Source of the DNA: Gammaproteobacteria bacterium
GTDB taxonomy: Bacteria; Pseudomonadota; Gammaproteobacteria; Burkholderiales; Rhodocyclaceae
Assembly (NCBI GenBank): GCA_029289235.1
Contig: JARFTZ010000012.1
Span: forward strand, 1-57,744
DNA: 57,744 bases
Direction: 5' to 3'
Within the stretch, counting starts at the first letter, position 1; each line of letters starts with the position of its first letter. Made by a program: the position numbers and the translations under genes. The notes beneath the pieces were generated by a model that was not told where the DNA came from, ran no database searches, and was given only the letters and a program-made list of their open reading frames with translations. Shown here piece after piece: positions 49,778 through 57,744 of the stretch.

Positions 49778-50989
49778 TCAGTTCCGCGCCCGGCGGATCA
49801 GCCAGAAATACAGCGCCGACGAAGCTGCGCCGGTCAGCATCAACCCGCCCATGCCGAGTGACAAGGACAGTGTTGATCCCCAGAGCATCGGCGCGATGGC
49901 TCCGGCGATCAGGCTGTTGTTCAACGATTGCAGGAACATCTGGCAGGAGGCGGCCAGCCCGCGCTGTTCGGCAAACGGATCCAGCGCCAGCAGGGTCAGG
50001 CTCGGCATGGTCAGCGACATCCCGAGCGTATAGAGCGGGATCGGCAGCACGTACCACGGCAGGGACGGCGCAGCCCACAGATTCAGCGCGAGGTTGGCCA
50101 GCACCGCCGTGCCCATCACCAGATAGCCGCGCAGGATCGTCTGTTGTGCCGACAGCTTGCCGGCCAGCTTGCCGGAAAGGAAAGAGCCGGAGAGCAGGCC
50201 GGCCATCGCCGGCCCGAACAGCCAGAGGAAGCCGGTTTCGGGCACGCCGAGGTGACGCATCAGGAACACCGGCGCGGACATGATGTAAAGAAAGAAACCT
50301 GCAAAATTGAAGGCCAGCCCGCCGCAGGCCAGCAGGAAGATCGGCGAGGTCATCACCTTCCAGTAAGCTCGGGCGAGATAGGCCGGATGCAGCGACTGGC
50401 GCCGTTCCACCGGCAGTGTTTCCGGCAGCCAGCGCCAGCTGCCGTAGAGCAGCAGGCTCCCGAACAGCACGAGAAAGACAAAGATCGATTTCCAGCCGAA
50501 GAGGGCTTGCAGCTGACCGCCGATTACCGGGGCGATGGCCGGGGCAATGGCGAACATCATCGTAATGTGCGACATCAAGCGCTGTGCCGCGGCGCCGCTG
50601 AACATGTCGCGCACGATGGCGCGGCTGATGACCACCCCGGCGCAGGCCGCCAGCCCCTGCAGTCCACGCAATATCCACAGATGCTCGATACGGGTGGCGA
50701 AGATGCAGCCCACGGATACCGCGATGAACAAGCCGAGCGTGACGAGAATGACGTTGCGCCGCCCGAGGGCGTCGGAAATGGCGCCGTGCCACAAGGAAGT
50801 GACAGAGAACATGAACAGGTACGAGGTCAGCGTCTGCTGCACCTCCAGCGGCGAGGCCTGGAACGTTTCGGCGATGTTCTGCAGGGACGGCAGATAGGTA
50901 TCGACCGAGAACGGGCCGATCGTCGCCAGCGCGGCGAGCAGAAAAGCGATGCCCTGCCGGCCGCTGCCGGTGGTGCTAGAGGCGGTCAT
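49778..50989 (-). CDS. Bcr/CflA-family multidrug efflux MFS transporter
   Basis: A 403-residue MFS exporter with 12 predicted helices. The entry ATIGPFSVDTYLPSLQNIAE is characteristic of the Bcr/CflA (DHA1) group, followed by motif A in HGAISDALGRRNVIL and RAIVRDMFSGAAAQRLMSHI. The ATG at 50989 gives the standard length; the frame continues upstream into the comM gene on the same strand without homology. It follows comM by 7 bp and is convergent with the HicA-like gene. Confidence 0.9.
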   Translation of the reverse strand: MTASSTTGSGRQGIAFLLAALATIGPFSVDTYLPSLQNIAETFQASPLEVQQTLTSYLFMFSVTSLWHGAISDALGRRNVILVTLGLFIAVSVGCIFATRIEHLWILRGLQGLAACAGVVISRAIVRDMFSGAAAQRLMSHITMMFAIAPAIAPVIGGQLQALFGWKSIFVFLVLFGSLLLYGSWRWLPETLPVERRQSLHPAYLARAYWKVMTSPIFLLACGGLAFNFAGFFLYIMSAPVFLMRHLGVPETGFLWLFGPAMAGLLSGSFLSGKLAGKLSAQQTILRGYLVMGTAVLANLALNLWAAPSLPWYVLPIPLYTLGMSLTMPSLTLLALDPFAEQRGLAASCQMFLQSLNNSLIAGAIAPMLWGSTLSLSLGMGGLMLTGAASSALYFWLIRRARN

Positions 50990-50996
50990 TGTTGTT

Positions 50997-52490
50997 CTAT
51001 TCCTTGTTGAAGCGGCGATACTGGATGGCTTCGGCAATGTGCGCTGACTGGATGGTCTCCGCGCCCGCCAGATCGGCGATGCTGCGCGAGACGCGCAGGA
51101 TGCGATGGTACGCCCGTGCCGAGAGATTGAGACGGCTGGTGGCGTTGCGCAACAGCGCGGCGCCGGCGTCGTCGGGGCGGCAGTGCTTTTCAACTTCACC
51201 CGGAGACAGGCGGGCGTTCGGTTTGTTCTGGCGGCGCAGTTGCCGTTCGCGCGCGGCGGCAATCCGTGTCCGCACCGTTGCTGACGATTCGCCGCCGGAG
51301 GCGCCCTGCAGCGCTTCTGCGGGCAGCGCCGGCACCTCGATCTGCAGGTCGATGCGGTCGAGCAAGGGGCCGGACAGGCGGCTGCGATAGCGATCGATCT
51401 GGTCCGGCGTGCACCGGCATTTTCCCGAGGAATCACCGTGGTATCCACAGGGACAAGGATTCATTGCCGCGATCAGCTGGAATTCAGCGGGAAAATCGGC
51501 CTGCCGCGCGGCGCGCGAGATATGCACGCGCCCGCTTTCCAGCGGTTCGCGCAGCGCTTCGAGAACGCGCCGGTCGAACTCCGGCAGTTCATCCAGGAAC
51601 AGTACGCCACGGTGCGCCAGCGAGATTTCACCGGGCCGTGGCACGCTGCCACCGCCGACCAGCGCCGCCGCCGATGCCGTATGGTGCGGCGAGCGATAGG
51701 GATGGCGGCCGAAATGCGCCGGACGGAACAGGCCGGCCAGCGAGAGCACTGCCGCCGATTCCAGCGCGGCATTCGACGTCATCGGCGGCAACAGGCCGGG
51801 CAGGCGGCTGGCCAGCATCGACTTCCCGGTTCCCGGCGGGCCGGCGAACAGCAGCGAGTGGTTTCCCGCTGCGGCGATTTCCAGCGCCCGCTTGGCGTGC
51901 GCCTGACCACGAACTTCGGAGAGGTCCGGATAATCCAGCGCCGGTTGGTGCTCGGCGCCGACGCATTCGCTCAGTTCGCCGCGTCCGCACAGGTGGGCGC
52001 AAACGTCGAGCAGGGTGCTGGCGGAAAGAACTCGCGCGCCGTGGGCCAACGCGGCTTCCCTGGCGCTCTCCTCGGGCAGGATGAAACACTGTCGCGCCGT
52101 GTCGGCAGCGAGCACCATCGCCAGGGCGCCGCGAACCGGGCGCAGATGGCCGGAAAGCGACAGTTCGCCGGCGAATTCATAGTCGTCGAGTGCCTTGGCC
52201 GGTATCTGGCCGGACGCGGCCAGGATGCCCAGCGCAATCGGCAGGTCGAAACGTCCTGACTCCTTGGGCAGATCGGCCGGCGCCAGATTGACCGTGATCC
52301 GCTTGGCCGGGAACTCGAACCCCGAATTCTGCAGCGCCGCGCGGACGCGGTCGCGCGCTTCCTTGACCTCGGTATCGGGCAGGCCGACCAGCGTCACGCC
52401 GGGCAGACCACCGGTGATATGCACTTCGACCGCCACCTGCGGCGCACACAGTCCATCGAGGGCGCGACTGTGGACGATGGCAAGCGACAT
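50997..52490 (-). CDS. comM: ComM/YifB Mg-chelatase-like AAA ATPase
   Basis: A 497-residue AAA+ ATPase that acts as a branch-migration helicase in natural transformation. The N-terminal ChlI-like domain (about 20-140) has VTLVGLPDTEVKEARDRVRA and PADLPKESGRFDLPIALGIL. Walker A is GPPGTGKS (217-224), Walker B is GVLFLDELPEF, and the arginine/sensor region carries AMNPCPCGYHGD with a cysteine-rich zinc-like patch. The C-terminal block ARAYHRILRVSRSIADLAG is intact. comM next to ubiK is a common proteobacterial arrangement. Confidence 0.95.
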   Translation of the reverse strand: MSLAIVHSRALDGLCAPQVAVEVHITGGLPGVTLVGLPDTEVKEARDRVRAALQNSGFEFPAKRITVNLAPADLPKESGRFDLPIALGILAASGQIPAKALDDYEFAGELSLSGHLRPVRGALAMVLAADTARQCFILPEESAREAALAHGARVLSASTLLDVCAHLCGRGELSECVGAEHQPALDYPDLSEVRGQAHAKRALEIAAAGNHSLLFAGPPGTGKSMLASRLPGLLPPMTSNAALESAAVLSLAGLFRPAHFGRHPYRSPHHTASAAALVGGGSVPRPGEISLAHRGVLFLDELPEFDRRVLEALREPLESGRVHISRAARQADFPAEFQLIAAMNPCPCGYHGDSSGKCRCTPDQIDRYRSRLSGPLLDRIDLQIEVPALPAEALQGASGGESSATVRTRIAAARERQLRRQNKPNARLSPGEVEKHCRPDDAGAALLRNATSRLNLSARAYHRILRVSRSIADLAGAETIQSAHIAEAIQYRRFNKE

Positions 52491-52511
52491 GACGAAGGGA
52501 GTTCCGAGGTG

Positions 52512-52766
52512 TCAGTCGGCGGTGTCGACGGGTTCGGCGGGCTGTTCCAGACGGGCGACGCGCTCTTCGAGCGCCTTCAGTTTCTCACGCGTGCGCTGCA
52601 GCACCTGCGCCTGGATGTCGAATTCCTCACGGCTCACCAGATCGAGCTTGGCGAAGAAGCCGGACAGCAGGGCGCGCGCATTTTTCTCGATGTCGGCGGC
52701 CGGACTGGCGGCAATCAGGGCGCTCAGACGGCTGCTGAGCTCTTCGAACACTTTGGGATCGAGCAT
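52512..52766 (-). CDS. ubiK: Ubiquinone biosynthesis accessory factor UbiK (BMFP family)
   Basis: An 84-residue coiled-coil protein of the BMFP/YqiC family: the N-terminal amphipathic LDPKVFEELSSRLSALI, the central KNARALLSGFFAKLDLVSREEFDIQ and the C-terminal coiled coil LQRTREKLKALEERVARLE. UbiK assists aerobic ubiquinone synthesis, binding UbiJ and membranes. GGAGGACC precedes the ATG. It lies 21 bp upstream of comM on the same strand and is divergent from the nitrogen-control operon. Confidence 0.92.
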   Translation of the reverse strand: MLDPKVFEELSSRLSALIAASPAADIEKNARALLSGFFAKLDLVSREEFDIQAQVLQRTREKLKALEERVARLEQPAEPVDTAD

Positions 52767-52824
52767 GGCGGTGGTCCTCCGGAAAGGGCTTCGAGTTTAG
52801 CACAGCGCAATTTCAGACCGCCGC

Positions 52825-52872
52825 AGCACCCGGATGGTGCGATGCCTCTTTTTTGTGCGCCAGCGATGTGCG
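52825..52872 (+). promoter_or_regulatory. Two NtrC-type enhancer sites
   Basis: Site 1, GCACC-CGGAT-GGTGC at 52826-52840, has perfect arms of the NtrC consensus TGCACC-N5-GGTGCA. Site 2, TGCGCC-AGCGA-TGTGCG at 52856-52872, is a weaker copy. Their centres are 31 bp apart (three helical turns), as at the E. coli glnA promoter, and lie about 128 and 97 bp before the predicted start site. Confidence 0.75.
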
Positions 52873-52933
52873 TGCATTTCCGGCTGATCTGCTTGAAATG
52901 CAATAAGTGACGGATTGTACGTATTTTTTTTGT

Positions 52934-52950
52934 CTGGCACGGCAAATGCT
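52934..52950 (+). promoter_or_regulatory. Sigma-54 promoter of the glnK-amtB operon
   Basis: CTGGCACG-GCAA-ATGCT matches YTGGCACG-N4-TTGCW at all but one position, with GG (52936-52937) and GC (52948-52949) 12 bp apart. Predicted transcription start is near 52961, 37 bp before the first ATG. With the NtrC sites upstream this is a nitrogen-starvation promoter. Confidence 0.8.
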
Positions 52951-52997
52951 AGGAGGACGGCGTGTAGATCTCAACCACTTTGTCCCAGGAGACGTTC

Positions 52998-53828
52998 ATG
53001 AAGAAAGCACTGCTTGCCACGCTGCTGGTTGCCGGTTTTGCCGCGCCGTCCATGGCGCAAACCGCGACGGCCGCAGCCGAAGCCAGCCCGCACAGCCTGA
53101 CTGCCAATATCGGCGTGGTTTCCAGTTACCGCTTCCGCGGTATCGACCAGACCTATGGCAAGCCGGCGCTGCAAGGCGGTTTTGACTACGCGCACTCCAG
53201 CGGCTTCTACGCCGGCAACTGGAACTCGAACGTCAGCTCCGGCGCGGGCTTCCCCGATGGCAACCTGGAGATGGACTTTTACGCAGGCTACAAGGCCAGC
53301 TTCGGCGACTTCGGGCTGGATGTCGGCGGCATTCTCTACTATTACCCGGGTTCGGAAGGTCGCGCCCTGGGGATCAACGCCGATTCCGGCGCGGTGACCA
53401 ACAAGGAACTTTATGTTGCCGGTTCGTGGAAATTCCTCACGCTGAAGTATTCCTACAGCGTCGACGACTACTTCGCGCTGCGCAGTTCCACCGGCAAGGG
53501 CACCGACGGCACCGGCTATCTCGAACTGAACGCCAACTACGATCTCGGCGATGGCTGGGGTATCAACGGGCACATCGGCAAGCTGAACCTGAAGAACATC
53601 GGCAACGGCGATTACACGGACTGGAAGGTCGGTGTGACCAAGGACGTCAATGGCTGGGTCTTCGGGTTGTCGTACGTCGATACCAATGCCGAAGGCTCGT
53701 GCAGCAAGGGGCAGTTCTACTGCTTCGCCAAGTCGCTCCAGGATGACGCCGGTGTTCTTGACGCCAGCAGCAGTACCAAGGATGCCGGTCGCGGCATCGC
53801 CATTCTTTCCGTCAGCCGTTCGTTCTGA
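52998..53828 (+). CDS. TIGR02001-type outer-membrane beta-barrel protein of the glnK-amtB operon
   Basis: A 276-residue exported protein; signal peptide 1-21 (ending PSMAQ). Alternating strands rich in aromatic residues and a C-terminal aromatic end (ILSVSRSF) indicate an outer-membrane barrel. The block SSYRFRGIDQTYGKPALQGG is the hallmark of the family. A homologous gene precedes glnK-amtB in several betaproteobacteria; I recall it as nlmA in Herbaspirillum. ATG 52998 has AGGAG upstream. It is the first gene after the sigma-54 promoter, so it probably helps small nitrogen compounds cross the outer membrane (inference). Confidence 0.85.
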   Translation: MKKALLATLLVAGFAAPSMAQTATAAAEASPHSLTANIGVVSSYRFRGIDQTYGKPALQGGFDYAHSSGFYAGNWNSNVSSGAGFPDGNLEMDFYAGYKASFGDFGLDVGGILYYYPGSEGRALGINADSGAVTNKELYVAGSWKFLTLKYSYSVDDYFALRSSTGKGTDGTGYLELNANYDLGDGWGINGHIGKLNLKNIGNGDYTDWKVGVTKDVNGWVFGLSYVDTNAEGSCSKGQFYCFAKSLQDDAGVLDASSSTKDAGRGIAILSVSRSF

Positions 53829-53839
53829 TTTTTTTGTAA

Positions 53840-54214
<375 letters not shown>

Positions 54215-54225
54215 GGAGAAAAGCC

Positions 54226-55707
54226 ATGAGACATTTCTTCGCCATCCTCGCCGTGCTCGGCGCCGTTGCCTTCGGCAGTCCGGCCTGGGCGCAAGACACC
54301 GCAGCAGCGCCAGCGGCCACCGCGCCGGAAGCAACGGCGCCTGCCGCCGCCGCAGCAGCTCCGGCCGCCGCACCCGAAGCCGCGCCGGCCGCGACCCCCG
54401 TTCCCGACAAGGGCGACAACGCCTGGATCATGACCAGCGCGGCGTTGGTCATCCTGATGTCGATCCCCGGACTGGCACTGTTCTACGGTGGCCTGGTGCG
54501 CACCAAGAACATGCTGTCGGTGCTGATGCAAGTCTTCGTCGTCTTCTCGCTGATTACCGTGCTCTGGGTGGTCTACGGCTACTCATTGGCATTCACGGAA
54601 GGAGGCGCCTTCTTCGGCACGCTCGACAAGCTGTTCCTGAAGGGAATCACGCCGGAATCGGTGGGCGCGACCTTCAGCAAGGGCGTGGTGATTTCCGAAC
54701 TGGTCTTCGTGATCTTCCAGGGCGCCTTCGCGGCGATCACCTGCGGCCTGATCGTCGGCGCCTTCGCCGAACGTGCCAAGTTCTCGGCGATCCTGGTGTT
54801 CATGGTGATCTGGTTCACCTTCTCCTACGTGCCGATGGCGCACATGGTGTGGTACTGGGCCGGTCCGGATGCCTACGTCGATGCCGCGGCTGCTGAAGCG
54901 GCCGGTGCCACGGCAGGTTTCCTGTTCCAGAAGGGCGCGCTTGACTTCGCCGGCGGCACGGTCGTGCATATCAACGCCGCCATCGCCGGTCTGATCGGCG
55001 CCTTCCTGATCGGCAAGCGGATCGGTTACGGGCGTGAATCGATGGCCCCGCACAGCCTGACCTTCACCATGATCGGTGCTTCGCTGCTGTGGTTCGGCTG
55101 GTTCGGCTTCAACGCCGGTTCGGCGCTCGAAGCGAGCGGTGGTTCGGCCCTGGCGATGGTCAACACCTGGGTGGCGACGGCCTGCGCGACGATGTCCTGG
55201 ATGCTGGTCGAATGGATGCTGAAGGGCAAGCCCTCGATGCTCGGTGCGGCTTCCGGCGCGGTTGCTGGCCTGGTGGCGATTACCCCGGCTGCTGGCTTCG
55301 TCGGCGTCGTCGGCGCCATCATCATCGGCCTGCTGGCTGGCGTGGTCTGCCTCTGGGGTGTCAATGGCCTCAAGCGGATGCTAGGCGCGGACGACTCGCT
55401 CGACGTTTTCGGCGTGCATGGCGTCGGCGGCATCCTCGGTGCGATCCTCACCGGCGTGTTCTGCGACCCGTCGCTCGGCGGCACCGGGGTCTATGACTAC
55501 GTGGCCAACGCCGTCGGCGAATACGACATGGGGGCGCAGGTCATGAGCCAGCTCTGGGGCGTGCTGACCGCCGTCGTCTGGTCCGGCGTGGTCTCCGTGG
55601 TTGCCTACAAGCTGGTCGATGTGTTCATCGGTCTGCGCGTTCCGGAAGAGGAAGAGCGCGAAGGTCTCGACATCACCTCGCACGGTGAATCGGCCTACCA
55701 CTACTGA
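54226..55707 (+). CDS. amtB: Ammonium transporter AmtB
   Basis: A 493-residue Amt/Rh channel with 11 predicted helices after a signal peptide (1-22). Signatures include LALFYGGLVRTKNMLSVLMQ, the DxxGGTVVHINAAIAGL region (FAGGTVVHINA, with the first pore histidine) and DVFGVHGVGGILGAILTG (second). An unusual Ala/Pro-rich linker of about 45 residues (24-68) separates the signal from helix 1. A C-terminal cytoplasmic tail (LRVPEEEEREGLDI) is the usual GlnK contact. It is followed by a terminator. Confidence 0.96.
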   Translation: MRHFFAILAVLGAVAFGSPAWAQDTAAAPAATAPEATAPAAAAAAPAAAPEAAPAATPVPDKGDNAWIMTSAALVILMSIPGLALFYGGLVRTKNMLSVLMQVFVVFSLITVLWVVYGYSLAFTEGGAFFGTLDKLFLKGITPESVGATFSKGVVISELVFVIFQGAFAAITCGLIVGAFAERAKFSAILVFMVIWFTFSYVPMAHMVWYWAGPDAYVDAAAAEAAGATAGFLFQKGALDFAGGTVVHINAAIAGLIGAFLIGKRIGYGRESMAPHSLTFTMIGASLLWFGWFGFNAGSALEASGGSALAMVNTWVATACATMSWMLVEWMLKGKPSMLGAASGAVAGLVAITPAAGFVGVVGAIIIGLLAGVVCLWGVNGLKRMLGADDSLDVFGVHGVGGILGAILTGVFCDPSLGGTGVYDYVANAVGEYDMGAQVMSQLWGVLTAVVWSGVVSVVAYKLVDVFIGLRVPEEEEREGLDITSHGESAYHY

Positions 55708-55732
55708 TTTGATCCTCCTCGAGTACCCCCTT

Positions 55733-55761
55733 CGGGCGCCCCAGCGGCGCCCGTTTTTTTT
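55733..55761 (+). terminator. Rho-independent terminator after amtB
   Basis: CGGGCGCC at 55733-55740 pairs with GGCGCCCG at 55746-55753, 5-nt loop, followed by eight T to 55761. It lies 26 bp after the amtB stop. Confidence 0.95.
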
Positions 55762-56209
55762 GGTGCGCCCGGCACGGCGCGCACCTTTGTGGGTGTCAGT
55801 ACCACAGTGAGTTGATCACGTGCGCTTGATGCGAGGCGGCTGGCCGAAGCCTCCCCCTGCCGCGCATTTTCTGGATCCGTCTTTCCCTTAAGCGATGCCC
55901 CCATCACCGCGGAAATGCCGCTCGTGGCAATGCGACGAAACGACTGAATTCCTCGCCTTGAGCTGATGCCCGACAGCATCTTGCCTTAGTGGGAATGCCG
56001 GATTTCCGTGACCCGTCGTTTTTCCTACTATCGCTGGCACTCGCGCTTCTTCTCGTTCTCAGTCGAGGGCGCGCGGGCGTGCAAATGTCGATCTGTCGCT
56101 TCTGGAGCAGCCATGTTTTTCAGCCATTATTTTTTGCAGTCAACCAGGTTTCCCCGTTAGACACAGCGGCCCCGTTCGCCTTGGGAATTGACCAGGCCGG
56201 AGACCGCCC
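55762..56209. other. Gene-free interval before the right-edge TRAP genes
   Basis: I see no convincing gene here on either strand; the short open frames lack homology, ribosome sites and codon pattern. The first 60 bp carry a weak dyad TGTGG/CCACA near 55791-55806. The stretch up to 56209 should hold the promoter of the dctQ gene, but no clear -35/-10 pair or sigma-54 site was found. A TRAP binding-protein gene, expected upstream of dctQ, is absent. Confidence 0.6.
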
Positions 56210-56701
56210 ATGAAAGCCCGTTTCCTCGCCATCGAACGGCGGCTCACCGCCCTCATCGTCGTCCTGGCCTGCCTCCTGCTCGGACTCGCCTCCGCGCTCG
56301 GCATGTACCAGGTCCTCATCCGCTTCATCTTCGGCACGCCCTCCACCTGGAGCGAAATTGCCATCCGCCTCGTCATCATCTGGATGGTCATGTTCGGCGT
56401 CGTCGTCGCCTTCCGCGAAGGCGCGCAAGTCTGCGTCGACCTCATGTACCGCCTCAGCGGCCGCTTCCGCCGTCCGCTGCACTTCCTGATCACCGTTGTC
56501 TCCGTACTCTTCCTCGCGGTGCTCGTCTGGTACGGCATCGACATCGCCTGGCGCACCCGCTTCCAGGAAATCGGCGGCATGGAGTTTCTGCCGATGAGCG
56601 TCGGCTACGCCGCCCTCCCGGTCGGCGCCTTCTTCGCCATCATCGCCGCCATCGCCAACTTCCTCGATCCGCGCCACGCCGACCTCGAAACCCAGCAATA
56701 A
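56210..56701 (+). CDS. TRAP transporter small permease, DctQ family (third set)
   Basis: A 163-residue four-helix protein: first helix about 12-36, then MYQVLIRFIFGTPSTWSEIA, the polar block VVAFREGAQVCVDLMYRLSG and two C-terminal helices. GGAG lies 8 bp before the ATG. It is 57 bp upstream of the disrupted dctM gene. No binding protein precedes it, so its gene must lie to the right of the window or elsewhere. Confidence 0.88.
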   Translation: MKARFLAIERRLTALIVVLACLLLGLASALGMYQVLIRFIFGTPSTWSEIAIRLVIIWMVMFGVVVAFREGAQVCVDLMYRLSGRFRRPLHFLITVVSVLFLAVLVWYGIDIAWRTRFQEIGGMEFLPMSVGYAALPVGAFFAIIAAIANFLDPRHADLETQQ

Positions 56702-56758
56702 GCCGACGACAAAACCAACAACCGTCCGCTGTCACCACCGCACGCACAAGGAACTCCC

Positions 56759-57744
56759 ATGACCGCCGCCATGTTCGTCTCGATGATCATCTTCTTCGCG
56801 TTCAGCGTCCCGATCGCCATCTCGATCGGTTTCGCCAGCGTGACGGGGATTCATCTCTTCACCAGCATCCCGATGCTGATCGTTCCCAAGGAAATCTTCT
56901 CCGCCATCGACAAGTTCGCCCTGGGCGCCATACCCTTCTTCATCCTGGCCGGCAACCTGATGGAAGTCGGCGGCATCTCCAACCGCCTCGTCAACTTCGC
57001 CAAATCGATCGTCGGCGGACTGCAGGGCGGGCTGGCCATCACCTGCGTCATGACCTGCATGATCTTCGCCGCGGTGTCCGGCTCCAGCGTGGCGACCACC
57101 TTCGCCATCGGCGCCATCCTCATCCCGGCGCTCGTCAAGCACGGCTACCCGGTCCCCTTCGCCGCCTCGCTGCAAGCCACCAGTGCCGAACTCGGCGTCA
57201 TCATCCCGCCGTCGATCCCGATGATTCTCTACGGCGTCTCCGCGGAGGTTTCCATCGGCGAACTGTTCATCGCCGGCTTCGGCCCCGGTCTGCTGATCGG
57301 CGGCGGCCTGATGTTCTTCGTCTGGCTGTGGTCCAAGTACAAGGGCTACGGAAAGGACGACCACCTTGGGCGGATGCCGTTCCGGCAGGCGTTCAAGGAA
57401 GCCGCGCTGGCGCTGATGATGCCGGTGATCATCCTCGGCGGGATCTACGGCGGGGTCTTCACCCCGACCGAAGCGGCGGTGGTCGCGGTCTTCTACGCGC
57501 TGATCGTCGGCATGGGCATCTACCGCGAGATCAAGTTGTCGGACCTGTACATCATCTTCCGCAAGTCGGTGATCTCCTCGGCGGTGATCATGTTCATCAT
57601 TGCCAACGCCGGCCTCTTCAGCCTGCTGATTACCCGGGCCGGGGTGCCGGAATCGATCGGCGACTTCCTGTAGGCGCACCTGACCTCAGGCGTCATGTTC
57701 CTCCTGGGTGTCAATGCCTCACTGTTCTTGATTGGCATGTTCAT
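56759..57744 (+). pseudogene. TRAP transporter large permease, DctM family, interrupted by an in-frame amber codon; C-terminus outside window
   Basis: The frame opens with MTAAMFVSMIIFFAFSVPIA and keeps all family blocks: IPFFILAGNLMEVGG, AVSGSSVATTFAIGAILIPAL, VIIPPSIPMILYG and TPTEAAVVAVFYALIVG. At 57671-57673, after ESIGDFL, the codon is TAG. The same frame then stays open to the window end with AHLTSGVMFLLGVNASLFL, which looks like the expected continuation. One C-to-T change (CAG to TAG) explains it. The product ends at 304 residues instead of about 425, missing the last helices, unless the amber is read through or is a sequencing error. Confidence 0.85.

Noticed and set aside
55989-56213. 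A 74-codon open frame before the right-edge dctQ gene
   Set aside because: No ribosome site and no recognisable family; it runs into the dctQ start and is best treated as non-coding.
57671-57673. TAG read as pyrrolysine
   Set aside because: No pyl genes or related context are visible, and the site is expected to be an ordinary glutamine in this family. Mutation or error is simpler.

Overview
The window is a GC-rich (roughly 65 percent), tightly packed chromosomal segment. Gene content points to a betaproteobacterium, most likely a member of the Rhodocyclales (Azoarcus, Thauera, Dechloromonas or Propionivibrio relatives). The clues are a complete System I (Ccm) cytochrome c maturation operon beside respiratory haem proteins, a TIGR02001-type outer-membrane protein upstream of glnK-amtB, and many TRAP and tripartite tricarboxylate (TTT) carboxylate transporters. 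The assignment is inferred from content and synteny; no 16S gene is present. No tRNA, rRNA, CRISPR array, insertion sequence or prophage was recognised.

Layout. 1-4317 (minus): a partial multihaem cytochrome, an ethylbenzene-dehydrogenase-like haem protein, and a NarX/NarL-type two-component pair with a Cache sensor. 4458-11108 (plus): ccmABCDEFGHI, mostly with 4-bp stop/start overlaps, followed by a GcvA-like LysR regulator. 12208-15017: a small cysteine-rich lipoprotein, then an XRE regulator and a permuted papain-fold amidase as a two-gene operon. 15268-20022 (plus): an NAD-dependent SAF-domain oxidoreductase, an ABM-type monooxygenase and a TRAP transporter whose large permease gene is frameshifted; an unknown propeller-like protein follows. 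21106-25507 (minus): a five-gene ABC importer operon ending in a LOG-fold protein. 25652-28871 (minus): a DMT exporter, a membrane diguanylate cyclase and a lipocalin.

28913-46198 is a carboxylate island. It holds tcuAB with a LysR regulator, a TRAP operon with two different binding proteins and two lactonase-like amidohydrolases, a TTT transporter (tctCBA), a PgtC-like periplasmic binding protein, and the TctDE two-component system. 46298-52766 holds a second OmpR/EnvZ-type pair, a DapA-family aldolase, an orphan HicA-like protein, a Bcr/CflA exporter, comM and ubiK. 52825-55761 is a nitrogen-control operon (outer-membrane protein, glnK, amtB) with recognisable NtrC sites, a sigma-54 promoter and a terminator. 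The right edge carries another TRAP dctQM pair whose dctM is interrupted by an in-frame amber codon.

How it works together. The left part makes and regulates c-type cytochromes for respiration. The centre and right import and sense organic acids with high affinity, with periplasmic binding proteins feeding several secondary transporters. Two of these operons (TRAP at 17 kb and tct at 41 kb) carry strong hairpins just after the binding-protein gene, which fits binding protein being made in excess of membrane subunits. The most notable features are the two independently broken TRAP dctM genes, a tandem 11-bp repeat upstream of tctC that may be the TctD operator, and the XRE-amidase pair of unknown role.
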